A stretch of DNA of 36,409 nt, from contig JAHBVG010000076.1 in the NCBI GenBank assembly GCA_019637695.1, positions 1 through 36,409 of the forward strand, read 5' to 3'. The notes under the pieces are model-generated. The model saw only the letters and a list, made by a program, of their open reading frames with translations. It searched no databases and was not told where the DNA came from. The stretch comes from Caldilineaceae bacterium. Its GTDB lineage: Bacteria; Chloroflexota; Anaerolineae; Caldilineales; Caldilineaceae. The translations under genes and the position numbers were made by a program. Shown piece after piece: positions 24,780-33,064 of this stretch. Numbering within the stretch: position 1 is the first letter of the stretch; every line of letters starts with the position of its first letter.

Positions 24780-25732
24780 GCGAAGATCGCCAGCCCATCC
24801 CTTTTGCTATCGAAACGCGCAACCTCACCCGCCGTTACGGAACGCTCGTGGCTGTGGACGACCTCAGCCTGTCTGTCCCTGCCGGATCGATCTTCGGGTT
24901 GATCGGTCCCAACGGCGCGGGCAAGACGACGACATTGCGCATGTTGGCCGGTCTGCAAGAGCCGAGCGCCGGCGAGATCATCTTCAACGGCCAGCGCGCC
25001 AACGGCGATTGGGATCACTTCCGCCGTCAGATCGGCTATATGCCCGACTTCTTCGGCGTCTACGAGGATATGCTGGTCTGGGAATATCTTGACTTTTTCG
25101 CCCGTTGTTACAACTTGCCCGCTGCCCGTCGCCGCCAGATCGTCGACGAACTGCTCGAATTGGTGGATCTCGCCCACAAGCGCGACGATTATGTGGAGAC
25201 CCTTTCGCGCGGGATGAGACAGCGGCTCTGCCTGGCCCATGCCCTCGTCCACGATCCCAAAGTGCTGCTGCTCGACGAACCAGCATCCGGGTTGGATCCG
25301 CGGGCGCGGGTGGAGATGCGCGAGCTCTTGCGCGAACTGGGCGCCATGGGCAAGACGGTCCTCGTCAGTTCGCACATCCTCAGCGAGCTGGCCGAATTGT
25401 GCGATTCACTCGGCATCATCGAAGGGGGGAAGCTGGTCGCCAGCGGACCGATGGCCCATCTCATGCGCCATGCCCGCGAAGGACGGGTCTTGCAGATTCG
25501 GCTGCTCTCCGATCCCGACGCTGCGCGCAGCCTGCTTTCGTCTCAGCCCGGCGTCGGGGAAATCGTGACCACCGCCGGCGCGCTCGAAGTAGACTTTGTG
25601 GGCGACGACCCGGCTACCGCCGCGCTCCTCGCCGCGCTCATTGCCGGTGGACACCAAATCCTTTCCTTTACTGAAAGCAGGGGTGATCTCGAAGAGGTCT
25701 TCCTGCGGCTGACGAGAGGAGCGGAAGAATGA
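24776..25732 (+). CDS. ABC transporter ATP-binding protein (ABC-2 type)
   Basis: A 318-residue ATPase. The start at ATG 24776 overlaps the previous stop by 4 bases; upstream in-frame extension belongs to the other reading frame of the preceding gene. Walker A GPNGAGKTT (~residue 44), Q-loop region IGYMPDFFGVYEDM, signature LSRGMRQRL, Walker B VLLLDEPASGLD and H-loop SSHIL are intact. The C-terminal ~90 residues form the regulatory extension typical of gliding/efflux-type (GldA/NatA/CcmA-like) ATPases. It pairs with the permease that follows. Substrate is unknown. Confidence 0.95.
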   Translation: MSEDRQPIPFAIETRNLTRRYGTLVAVDDLSLSVPAGSIFGLIGPNGAGKTTTLRMLAGLQEPSAGEIIFNGQRANGDWDHFRRQIGYMPDFFGVYEDMLVWEYLDFFARCYNLPAARRRQIVDELLELVDLAHKRDDYVETLSRGMRQRLCLAHALVHDPKVLLLDEPASGLDPRARVEMRELLRELGAMGKTVLVSSHILSELAELCDSLGIIEGGKLVASGPMAHLMRHAREGRVLQIRLLSDPDAARSLLSSQPGVGEIVTTAGALEVDFVGDDPATAALLAALIAGGHQILSFTESRGDLEEVFLRLTRGAEE

Positions 25733-25827
25733 ATGATGAGTGGGTAGTGCTACTGTCGGGACAAGAGCGTCATGCTACGTTCAGATCGTCGACGAGACCA
25801 TTCTTTATTCATTATTCTTGATTCATC
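25724..25827 (+). repeat. Intercistronic heptamer element (ATPase/permease junction)
   Basis: Three left units (GAAGAAT, GAATGAT, GAGTGGG; 25724-25744) include the ATPase stop codon; four right units of ATTCNTN type (25800-25827) end 17 bases before the chosen permease ATG. The core is 55 bp and shows no similarity to other cores. Arms are roughly complementary. It is the only sizeable gap among the first four genes of the set. Confidence 0.7.
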
Positions 25828-25844
25828 ACATGAAACGAGTACCC

Positions 25845-27395
25845 ATGACTCTCTCCCCCAACCCCATCATCGTCAAAGAACTGCGCTCGCGGATGCGGGG
25901 TCCGCGCGCGTTTTTGGTCCTCACGGGGATGCTGCTCTTTTTGGGCGGCGCTACCTATGGGCTGTATTGGATTGTGATGTCGAGTTACGGCTATTCGCCG
26001 ATGCTCAGTCCTAACATCGGCCAGACACTCTTCATTGGGCTGGCGCTGCTCGAACTCTTGATCATCAGCTTCATCACCCCGGCGGTGACGGCGGGCGCTG
26101 TCAGCAGCGAGCGCGAAAAGCTGACCTATGAGATGCTCCTCACCACGCCGCTCTCGCCGGGGAGCATCCTCTGGGGCAAGCTGATCGCAGCGTTGAGCTA
26201 TGTGCTGCTGCTCATCTTCGCCGCCGTGCCGCTGGCGAGCCTCGTCTTTATCTTTGGCGGCGTCGCCCCGTGGGAGATGCTCAAAGCCTTGATCGTCCTC
26301 GTGTCGGTAGCGGTGATGCTGGGCGTCGTCGGCCTCTTCTTTTCCGTCTGGTTCGGGCGCAGTGGACGCGCCACCATCCTCAGCTATCTTTTTGTACTTG
26401 TGCTTTTCGGCGCACCGCTGGTGATCTACATCCTCGTTGCCGCCATCCGCCAGGGCATCCCCCCACGTTGGATCTTGATCCCCAACCCCATGAGCGTCCT
26501 CTTTTCGGCGATTCTGCCCGCTATCTCAGGGCAGGTGGGGATGGGCGGGATCTTCCAGGGGTTGGGGATGGCGCTGGGCGGCAACCTGGAGCAGATGAAC
26601 GGCATGACCACGGGCGTTCCGCGTCCGCTCTACCATTATGGCCTGCCCCTCTACGCCATCTTCACCCTGATCCTCTACCTCCTCTCCACGCGGTTGATCC
26701 AGCCGATCCGTCGCTGGCGGCTCAGTTGGGCGTCTGTGGGGATCGCCGTGGGGCTGCTGTTGGCCGTAGGTGGCGGCACCGCGTTGACCTTTGTCAGCAC
26801 AGCGGACCGATACACCGCGAGTGCATTACCGACCCCTGCCCCTTTTGCAGCCATGGCCATGGCCGCGCCGGCGCCGCCCGCCGTGGCCGTGGCGCGGGTG
26901 GAAGCCCGCCCCATCCCCACATCTACACCTTCGCCCCTGCCCACCCCGCTGCCACCGTTGGGTGAACTTACAGCGGACGATCCGATGTTGATCTACACAG
27001 TTGTGGCAGTGCATCTTTTGCAGGGAGAAAGTGAGCCCCCACCTGAAAGACTTTATCTAGTGCGCAGAACATTTGATGTGATGGGGTATATCGGCGGCCC
27101 CTCTGCCCCGTCCGAAGATCTACCGTCTGCATTGCAGAGCGTCTTCGCAGATGCTATCCCATCGCTGAATGGGCAGGTGATATGGATCGACGAGTGGCCC
27201 GACTCCACCATCGAACTTGGCGAAGAGGACAGGGTGCTGATGTTGGGCAACCTCCACCCTGTAGAAGGCGGTATTCTTGCTTCCGCCACTCTGTTTTCCG
27301 TCGGCGAACGTAGCACGGGCGGAAGTTACCTGTTGACCTATGAAAATGACAATTGGACATTGACCGGTGAGCCGAGGGCCACATGGGGCAAGTAA
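25845..27395 (+). CDS. ABC-2 type permease with extracytoplasmic C-terminal domain
   Basis: The 516-residue protein is taken from ATG 25845 (MTLSPNPIIVKELRSRMRGPRAF), the usual opening of this permease group; ATG 25830 is an alternative. About six hydrophobic segments occupy residues 20-310, including AVTAGAVSSEREKLTYEMLLTTPLSPGSILWGKL, the conserved ABC-2 coupling region (shown in part: EREKLTYEMLLTTPLSP). After a further membrane segment comes a Pro/Ala/Thr linker (PIPTSTPSPLPTPLPP) and a ~140-residue soluble domain that I do not recognise, expected outside the membrane. The last codons overlap the next gene's start by 13 bp. Confidence 0.9.
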   Translation: MTLSPNPIIVKELRSRMRGPRAFLVLTGMLLFLGGATYGLYWIVMSSYGYSPMLSPNIGQTLFIGLALLELLIISFITPAVTAGAVSSEREKLTYEMLLTTPLSPGSILWGKLIAALSYVLLLIFAAVPLASLVFIFGGVAPWEMLKALIVLVSVAVMLGVVGLFFSVWFGRSGRATILSYLFVLVLFGAPLVIYILVAAIRQGIPPRWILIPNPMSVLFSAILPAISGQVGMGGIFQGLGMALGGNLEQMNGMTTGVPRPLYHYGLPLYAIFTLILYLLSTRLIQPIRRWRLSWASVGIAVGLLLAVGGGTALTFVSTADRYTASALPTPAPFAAMAMAAPAPPAVAVARVEARPIPTSTPSPLPTPLPPLGELTADDPMLIYTVVAVHLLQGESEPPPERLYLVRRTFDVMGYIGGPSAPSEDLPSALQSVFADAIPSLNGQVIWIDEWPDSTIELGEEDRVLMLGNLHPVEGGILASATLFSVGERSTGGSYLLTYENDNWTLTGEPRATWGK

Positions 27396-29053
27396 GCCGA
27401 CTGCCGCACGACGAGTTAGTCGCGTTCCTCGACCGCTTTGGTCGCCGCTTGCGTCTGCGCGATGGCTGGCTCCTCGCCCAGCGCACCCTGTGGATTCCCA
27501 TCCTGGCCGCGCTGGGAATCGCCGTTGCCGGTCGCCTCTGGCCGCTCCCCCATCTTTGGCTGTGGATGCTCCTCCCAGCGCCCCTCTGGCTGGGGATCGT
27601 CCTCGGCGTCGCCCTGCTGCGTCCGCGCTCGCCCATGCAGATCGCCCGCCGCGTCGATGCTGAACTGCGGCTGAAGGAGCGGCTCTCCACGGCGCTGGAG
27701 ATCGACGGCGGACCGCAGACGGCAGACGGCAGACCGCGGACGGCGGACGGTAGACCAGTCCCCAGTCCCCAGTCCCCAGTCCCCGATCCCCTTTTTGATC
27801 CCGAATTGGTGGCGCGCCAGCGGATCGACGCACTCACCGCCGCGCAGGGGATCGAGCCGGCGCGAGACTTTCCGCTGCGCATCGTGCGGCGTCCGCTGGC
27901 GGCAGCAGGGATGCTGGCGGCAGCGCTGATCACCTTGACGCTGCTGCCCAACCCGATGGATGCGATCCTGGCCGAGCGGGCCGCCATTGCCGCAGCTGCC
28001 GAAGAAGCCGCGGAACGCATGGAAGAGTTGCGCGAGGAGATCGAAAACGCCGCCGAGTTGACGCCGGAAGAGCGCGCCGAACTGGCCCGTCAACTGGCTG
28101 AGTTGGCCGAGCAATTGCGCGCCAATCCCGGCGACCGCGAGGAGGCGCTGGCCGATCTCAGCCGTCTCGAAGAAGCGTTGCGCCGTCAGATCGACGCCGA
28201 CCTTGCCGCCCGCCAGGATGCGCTGGCCGATCTGGCCGCGCAATTGCAAGCATTGGCCGAGGCGCAGAGTGCCGACGCCGACGCGCCCACCGACGCCGCC
28301 GAAGCGCTCGACGCCCTGGCCGAAGCGCTGGCCGAGATGTCGCCCGCCGAACGCGAAGCGCTGGCCCGATCCTTGACCGCGCTGGCGGGGCAGGCCGCGC
28401 AGACTGGTGAAGCGGATCTGGCCCAATCTCTCGCTGCGCTGGCTCAGGCCGCCCAGAGCGGAGATGTCACCGCCGCCGCCCAATCCGCCCGCCGTGTCGA
28501 AGGCGCGCTGAGCGAGAGCGAACGCGCCGCCGCCGCCCAATTACGTCTTCAACGCACGCTTGACCAGATCAGCGCGGCGCGGCAGGCCATGGCGGGGAGC
28601 GGATCGCGGCCATCTGCGGGCACGGCGCAATCTCCCGGCGCGGGCCAGAACCCGGGGCAAAATCCCGGCCAGGGACAGAACGCGGGCAGCGGCGGCGGAT
28701 CGCAAGCAAACCGCCTGCCCGACGCCACCCGCAGTGGACAGGCCGGACGTCCGCAAGGGCCGGGGCGCTCCGCCGCCGAGGGAGCCGACGATCAATCGGT
28801 CTACGTGCCGTGGGAACGACGCGGCGAGGGCGAGGGCGAGATCTTTATCCCCGGCCAGGATACGGGGCAGGGCGAGACGCAGGTGCGCGAACGTCAGGAG
28901 GAACTTCCCGGCAGCGCCGCGCCGCCGCTTGTCCCCTACCAAGAGGTCTACGGCGACTATCTCGACAGCGCTACCCAGGCCCTGGAGCGCGAGAGCATCC
29001 CCGCAAGGCTACGGGAGTATGTGCGCGAGTATTTTACGCAACTTGAACCATGA
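27383..29053 (+). CDS. Membrane-anchored Ala/Glu/Leu-rich coiled-coil protein (unknown function)
   Basis: The 556-residue protein starts at ATG 27383, overlapping the permease end. Two hydrophobic segments lie at ~33-78 (LWIPILAALGIAVAGRLW, MLLPAPLWLGIVLGVALL) and another at ~172-190 (PLAAAGMLAAALITLTLLP). Residues 109-136 are encoded by an in-frame heptamer array (Pro/Gly-rich, TADGRP repeated). Residues ~195-400 are a long Ala/Glu/Leu/Gln coiled-coil region, followed by a Gly/Gln/Asn-rich linker and a C-terminal acidic part (YVPWERRGEGEGEIFIPGQD). No enzymatic motif is seen. The topology resembles DUF4175-type proteins that accompany MoxR/vWA genes. Its stop is followed by another heptamer element. 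Confidence 0.85.
   Translation: MGQVSRLPHDELVAFLDRFGRRLRLRDGWLLAQRTLWIPILAALGIAVAGRLWPLPHLWLWMLLPAPLWLGIVLGVALLRPRSPMQIARRVDAELRLKERLSTALEIDGGPQTADGRPRTADGRPVPSPQSPVPDPLFDPELVARQRIDALTAAQGIEPARDFPLRIVRRPLAAAGMLAAALITLTLLPNPMDAILAERAAIAAAAEEAAERMEELREEIENAAELTPEERAELARQLAELAEQLRANPGDREEALADLSRLEEALRRQIDADLAARQDALADLAAQLQALAEAQSADADAPTDAAEALDALAEALAEMSPAEREALARSLTALAGQAAQTGEADLAQSLAALAQAAQSGDVTAAAQSARRVEGALSESERAAAAQLRLQRTLDQISAARQAMAGSGSRPSAGTAQSPGAGQNPGQNPGQGQNAGSGGGSQANRLPDATRSGQAGRPQGPGRSAAEGADDQSVYVPWERRGEGEGEIFIPGQDTGQGETQVRERQEELPGSAAPPLVPYQEVYGDYLDSATQALERESIPARLREYVREYFTQLEP
27707..27790 (+). repeat. In-frame array of 12 heptamers within coding region
   Basis: Seven degenerate units ending in GAC (GGCGGAC, CGCAGAC, GGCAGAC and similar, 27707-27755) are followed in the same register by four exact CAGTCCC units (27756-27783) and CGATCCC. 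The total of 84 bp is exactly 28 codons and begins on a codon boundary, so the frame is kept. It gives 7-residue periods in the protein (TADGRP; VPSPQSP). The CAGTCCC unit is the same 7-bp word as the intercistronic array at 11307-11345. Confidence 0.92.
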
Positions 29054-29061
29054 GAAGAAAA

Positions 29062-29155
29062 GAGTAAGGAGTAATGAGTAGATATACCAGCTTGGTAGCA
29101 TCCAATGGAATGTTAAGGTGTCGAACAATTACTCATTACTCATTACTCATTTCAC
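29062..29155 (+). repeat. Intercistronic heptamer element, 3+45+4 type (coiled-coil/MoxR junction)
   Basis: Three GAGTAAN units (29062-29082), a unique 45-bp core (29083-29127) and four ATTACTC-type units (29128-29155). The arms are inverted and can pair over about 18 of 20 positions; the core carries its own small hairpin TACCA-GCT-TGGTA. It begins 9 bases after the stop codon and ends 34 bases before the MoxR start. Confidence 0.85.
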
Positions 29156-29188
29156 CTATGAATGTATGCCCATCACAAAGGATTACCC

Positions 29189-30169
29189 ATGACGACTATC
29201 TCCGCCGAGGAATTTCGCGACAAAGCCGCCGCCATTGAATCCCAGGTCGGGCAGGTGATCGTGGGGCAGCGGGCGCTGGTGCGGCAGACCTTGATCACGC
29301 TGCTGGCCGGTGGCAATGCCCTGCTCGAAGGCGTCCCCGGTCTGGGGAAGACGATGCTCGTGCGCACGCTGGCCGGCGCCGTCGATTGCCTCTTCTCGCG
29401 CATCCAATTCACGCCCGATCTCATGCCCTCAGACATTGTGGGGACCAACCTCATCGTTGAGGACGAGAACGGACGCCGCTTCCAATTCGAGCCAGGACCC
29501 ATCTTCGCCAATCTCGTCCTCGCCGATGAGATCAACCGCGCCACGCCCAAAACCCAATCCGCCATGTTAGAGGCCATGCAGGAAGGCAGCGTCACCGTGG
29601 CCAAAGCGACGCGCGCCCTGCCCCGGCCCTTCTTCGTCCTTGCCACCCAGAACCCGCTGGAGATGGAAGGGACTTATCCACTGCCCGAAGCGCAGTTGGA
29701 TCGCTTCTTCTTCAAGATCGACGTGCCCTTCCCCACGGTGGACGAACTGGTGGAGATCGCCGTGCGCACCACCGGCCACGATCAACCTGCCGCCCGTCCT
29801 GTGGCGGATGGCCCAGGGCTGCTCGCCATGCAAGCGCTGGCCCGCGGCGTCCCCATTGCCGGCCATGTGATCGCCTACGCCGCCCGCGTCCTCAAGGCCA
29901 CCCACCCTGATCAGCCCGACGCGCCGCAGATCGTGCGCCGCTATGTTCGCTTTGGGGCCAGCCCGCGCGGTATGCAGGCCATGATCCTCGCCGCCAAGAT
30001 CGGCGCGCTGCTCGATGGCCGCTACAACGTCGCCTACGACGACATCCGCCAGATGGCCTTGCCCGCGCTGCGCCACCGCCTGATCCTCAACTTTGAGGCT
30101 GGCGCCGAAGGGATCAGCGCCGACGCCGTGATTGGCGCCATTGTCAACGAGATCGCGCAAGATGGCTGA
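29189..30169 (+). CDS. moxR: MoxR-family AAA+ ATPase
   Basis: The 326-residue protein starts at ATG 29189, set by AAAGGA (29177-29182) with a 6-base spacer; an upstream in-frame start was rejected. Walker A GVPGLGKT (~residue 51), Walker B LVLADEINRATPKTQ, sensor 1 FFVLATQNPLEMEGTYPLPEAQ and the arginine-rich C-terminal lid (RYVRFGASPRG) are all present. MoxR ATPases act as chaperone-like factors with vWA partners to assemble or activate membrane or secreted complexes. Here the DUF58 gene overlaps its end by 8 bp and two further vWA proteins follow. Confidence 0.96.
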   Translation: MTTISAEEFRDKAAAIESQVGQVIVGQRALVRQTLITLLAGGNALLEGVPGLGKTMLVRTLAGAVDCLFSRIQFTPDLMPSDIVGTNLIVEDENGRRFQFEPGPIFANLVLADEINRATPKTQSAMLEAMQEGSVTVAKATRALPRPFFVLATQNPLEMEGTYPLPEAQLDRFFFKIDVPFPTVDELVEIAVRTTGHDQPAARPVADGPGLLAMQALARGVPIAGHVIAYAARVLKATHPDQPDAPQIVRRYVRFGASPRGMQAMILAAKIGALLDGRYNVAYDDIRQMALPALRHRLILNFEAGAEGISADAVIGAIVNEIAQDG

Positions 30170-31067
30170 GCAACCCCTCCCCGCCACCGAAATCGTCACA
30201 CCCCGACTCTTTGACGAAACCTTTCTGCGCAAACTGGATCGATTGGCGATCCTCTCACGGCGCGCCCTGGCCGGGCAGATCCAGGGGGAGCGGCGTAGCC
30301 CCAAGCGCGGACAGTCGGTGGAGTTCGCCGACTATCGACCCTACGCGCCCGGCGACGACTTCCGCCGCATTGATTGGAACGCCTACGGTCGCCTGGAGCG
30401 CTTCTTCATCAAACTCTTTGTGGAAGAAGAGGATCTGCTCGTTCATCTGCTCGTAGACGCCAGCCGATCCATGGATTGGGGCGAACCCAACAAACTCGAA
30501 TATGGCGTGCGCGCCGCGGGCGCGCTGGGCTACATTTCCCTGGCCGGGCTGGATCGCGTCACCGTCACCGCGTTGGGCGGGCGCGGCCACCTCACCCCCC
30601 GCCGCGGACGCGCCCAAGCCCTGCCCCTCTTCACCTTTTTGCAGAATTTGACCGGCGCGGGCGAGGCCCGGCTGGCTGCGTCGTTGAAGAGCTACGCCGC
30701 CGGCGCCCATCAGCCAGGGCCGCTCATGCTCATCTCGGATCTGATGGACGATGGCTGGGCCGAAGGACTGCGCGCCCTTGCCGCCCGCGGCTTTGACGTC
30801 ACCGTGTTGCATGTCCTCGCCCCCGCTGAGGTTGATCCGGCGCTGGGCGGCGATCTCAAATTGATCGACGCTGAAACCGGCGCGGCGGTGGAGATCACCG
30901 CCGACTATGATCTGCTCCAGCGCTACCGGCAGAGCGTGGTGACGTGGCAGAGGGAGTTGCGCGATTTCTGCGGCGTGCGCGGCATCCACTATGTGCCGGT
31001 GATGACCTCGCTCCCCTTCGAGGAACTGCTCTTTTCCCTGCTGCGCCAGCGTGGAGTCCTCTCGTGA
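30162..31067 (+). CDS. DUF58 (vWA-like) protein, MoxR partner
   Basis: The 301-residue protein starts at ATG 30162 inside the last codons of moxR. It holds the DUF58 signature RRSPKRGQSVEFADYRPYAPGDDFRRIDW and RLERFFIKLFVEEED (given in pieces), then a vWA-type metal site LLVDASRSMDWG. No membrane segment is present, so it should be cytoplasmic and in contact with MoxR. Its stop overlaps the next gene's GTG (GTGA). Confidence 0.94.
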   Translation: MAEQPLPATEIVTPRLFDETFLRKLDRLAILSRRALAGQIQGERRSPKRGQSVEFADYRPYAPGDDFRRIDWNAYGRLERFFIKLFVEEEDLLVHLLVDASRSMDWGEPNKLEYGVRAAGALGYISLAGLDRVTVTALGGRGHLTPRRGRAQALPLFTFLQNLTGAGEARLAASLKSYAAGAHQPGPLMLISDLMDDGWAEGLRALAARGFDVTVLHVLAPAEVDPALGGDLKLIDAETGAAVEITADYDLLQRYRQSVVTWQRELRDFCGVRGIHYVPVMTSLPFEELLFSLLRQRGVLS

Positions 31068-32959
31068 ATTTCTTGACACCCGCCGCCTTCGCCCTGGCCC
31101 TGCTTCTGCCCATCATCGTGGCGATGTACCTGCTCAAACTGCGCCGCACCGAACAGGTGATCGCCAGCGTCTACCTCTGGCAGCGCATGGTGCGCGATGT
31201 GGAAGCCAACGCGCCCTGGCAGCGTCTGCGCCGCAACTTGCTCTTGCTGCTGCAGCTGCTCTTTTTGATCGTTCTCATCCTCGCGTTGGCCCGTCCCTTT
31301 TTGTGGATCGAAGGCATCGGCGGGCAGACCGCCGTCTTTGTGATCGACACCTCGGCCAGCATGACCAGCCGCGACGGATCGCCCACGCGCCTCGATGATG
31401 CGCGTCGCCAACTCTATGCGCTCATTGACGGGCTGCCGGTCGGAGCCAGAGCCACGGTCATCGACGCCGGAGACGAAGTGCGCGTCGTCGCCTCTTCCAG
31501 CCAGGATCGCCGCCAGCTTCACGCCGTCGTGGAAGGATTGACGGCGCGGCCCGGCGGCAGCAACCTTTCCGCTGCGCTGGAGCTTGCCGTCGCCATCGCC
31601 GCCCGCCAGCCCGACGCCGAGATCGTCCTCCTCTCCGACTTCGCCGGCGCAGATCTGGATCAATTGCGCTCACGGATGCCGTCGGGGGCGGCGGTACGCT
31701 TTCTCACCGTCGGCAACCGCGGGGACAACCAGGCCATCAGCGCCTTTTCGTTACAGCCGAGCCCCAATGGGATCACCGCCTTTGTGCAGGTCGCCAACTA
31801 CGGCGAGAGCGACGCCGTCCGCCGACTGCTTCTCGCTTTGGGGGAAGGGGAGCCGACCTTCGCCGCCTACGATCTGACCATCCCCGCGCAGGGAGAGGAG
31901 ATCGTGGTGATCGACGATTTCCCCGCCGACACCACCGTTGTGAGCGCCATCCTCGACAGCGAGGACGCGTTGCCGCTCGACGACCGCGCCTGGGCTATCC
32001 TGCGTACGGACGACCCCGCCGCGGTGACGCTGGTCACATCGGGCAACCGCTTTTTGGAGACGGCGCTGGCCCTGCTCCCCGGCATCTCCGTCACCACCGT
32101 GCGCCCGACGGATTATGAACGCACGCCCGCTGCCGACGCCGCCTTGACTATCTTCGACAGCTATGCGCCCATTACCGCCACCCTGCCCGCGGGCAATCTG
32201 CTCTTTGTGGGGCCGCCGCGCAGCACCGCCATTTTCAGCGTCACCGGCGAATTGGAAGGTCCGCTGCCGCAAGTTGTGGATCGCAACGATCCGCTGCTGA
32301 TGCACGTTAATTTGGTGGATGTGAGCATCTTGCGGGCTGCGACCATCCCCACGCCCGATTGGGCGCGTCCGCTGGTGATCGACGGCGGGGGGGATGACTC
32401 TTCGCCGCTCCTCGTGGCCGGGGAGACCGACGGACGCCGCATCGCCGTCCTCGCCTTTGCCCTGCAAGATTCGGATCTACCCTTGCAGGTGGCTTTCCCG
32501 CTGCTGCTGACCAATCTGACCGATTGGCTGGCCGCGGGCGGCGCACAGATCCCGGCGCAGGTGCGCCCCGGCGAACCGATCCAATTTTCGCCGCCACATA
32601 GCGTGGATGCTGTTACTGTCTTCGCGCCGGGTGGACGATCCCTGCGGCTGCTGCCCGACAATGGCCGCGTCCTCTTCGCCGAGACGGGCGATCTGGGCCT
32701 CTATCAACTCTCGTGGGATGGCGCAGTGCAGGCCCGCTTCGCCGTCAACCTCTTCGCCCCACAGGAATCGTCCGTGCAACCGCAGACTGTAGCGGATCTC
32801 GGCGGCGCGGCCATCCCCGGCGCGAGGATCGAACAATCGCGGCAAGAATGGTGGCGTCCGCTGGCGCTGCTCGCCCTCGCCCTCCTCGTCGCCGAGTGGA
32901 TGGTCTATCATCGCGGCGCGGTGGGGCGGATCGTGGATGGGGTGCGGCGTGTGTCATGA
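31064..32959 (+). CDS. BatA-like membrane vWA protein
   Basis: The 631-residue protein starts at GTG 31064, overlapping the DUF58 stop by 4 bases. The N-terminus matches the BatA family: hydrophobic FALALLLPIIVAMYLLKLRRTE, SVYLWQRM, second membrane segment LLLLLQLLFLIVLILALARP. A vWA domain follows with the metal site VIDTSASMTSRD. Later parts include a beta domain and an amidotransferase-like stretch (LTIFDSYAPITATLPAGNLLFVG) and a final membrane segment LALLALALLVAEW near residue 610. Likely membrane-bound with the vWA part on one side interacting with MoxR. The heptamer element after it begins inside the stop codon. Confidence 0.92.
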   Translation: MNFLTPAAFALALLLPIIVAMYLLKLRRTEQVIASVYLWQRMVRDVEANAPWQRLRRNLLLLLQLLFLIVLILALARPFLWIEGIGGQTAVFVIDTSASMTSRDGSPTRLDDARRQLYALIDGLPVGARATVIDAGDEVRVVASSSQDRRQLHAVVEGLTARPGGSNLSAALELAVAIAARQPDAEIVLLSDFAGADLDQLRSRMPSGAAVRFLTVGNRGDNQAISAFSLQPSPNGITAFVQVANYGESDAVRRLLLALGEGEPTFAAYDLTIPAQGEEIVVIDDFPADTTVVSAILDSEDALPLDDRAWAILRTDDPAAVTLVTSGNRFLETALALLPGISVTTVRPTDYERTPAADAALTIFDSYAPITATLPAGNLLFVGPPRSTAIFSVTGELEGPLPQVVDRNDPLLMHVNLVDVSILRAATIPTPDWARPLVIDGGGDDSSPLLVAGETDGRRIAVLAFALQDSDLPLQVAFPLLLTNLTDWLAAGGAQIPAQVRPGEPIQFSPPHSVDAVTVFAPGGRSLRLLPDNGRVLFAETGDLGLYQLSWDGAVQARFAVNLFAPQESSVQPQTVADLGGAAIPGARIEQSRQEWWRPLALLALALLVAEWMVYHRGAVGRIVDGVRRVS

Positions 32960-33051
32960 GCAATGAGTAATGAGTAGGTTGACCGAGCCGTTCGCCTATT
33001 GGGAGCAATTTCATCAACACAGCCTTACTCCTTACTCATTACTCATTAATC
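32958..33051 (+). repeat. Intercistronic heptamer element, 3+45+4 type (BatA-like/vWA junction)
   Basis: Three GAGYAAT-type units (32958-32978) beginning within the stop codon, a 45-bp unique core (32979-33023) and four units of NTTACTC/ATTAATC type (33024-33051), ending just before the ribosome-binding site AAAGGA. Unit word, arm lengths and core length equal those at 29062-29155, while the cores are unrelated. Arms pair perfectly over about 15 bp. Confidence 0.87.
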
Positions 33052-33064
33052 CAAAGGATATCCA

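Noticed and set aside
9904..33051. CRISPR array as explanation for the tandem repeats
   Set aside because: Units are 7-8 bp, contiguous and degenerate, with no regular spacers of 30-40 bp; no repeat-spacer pattern occurs in the window.
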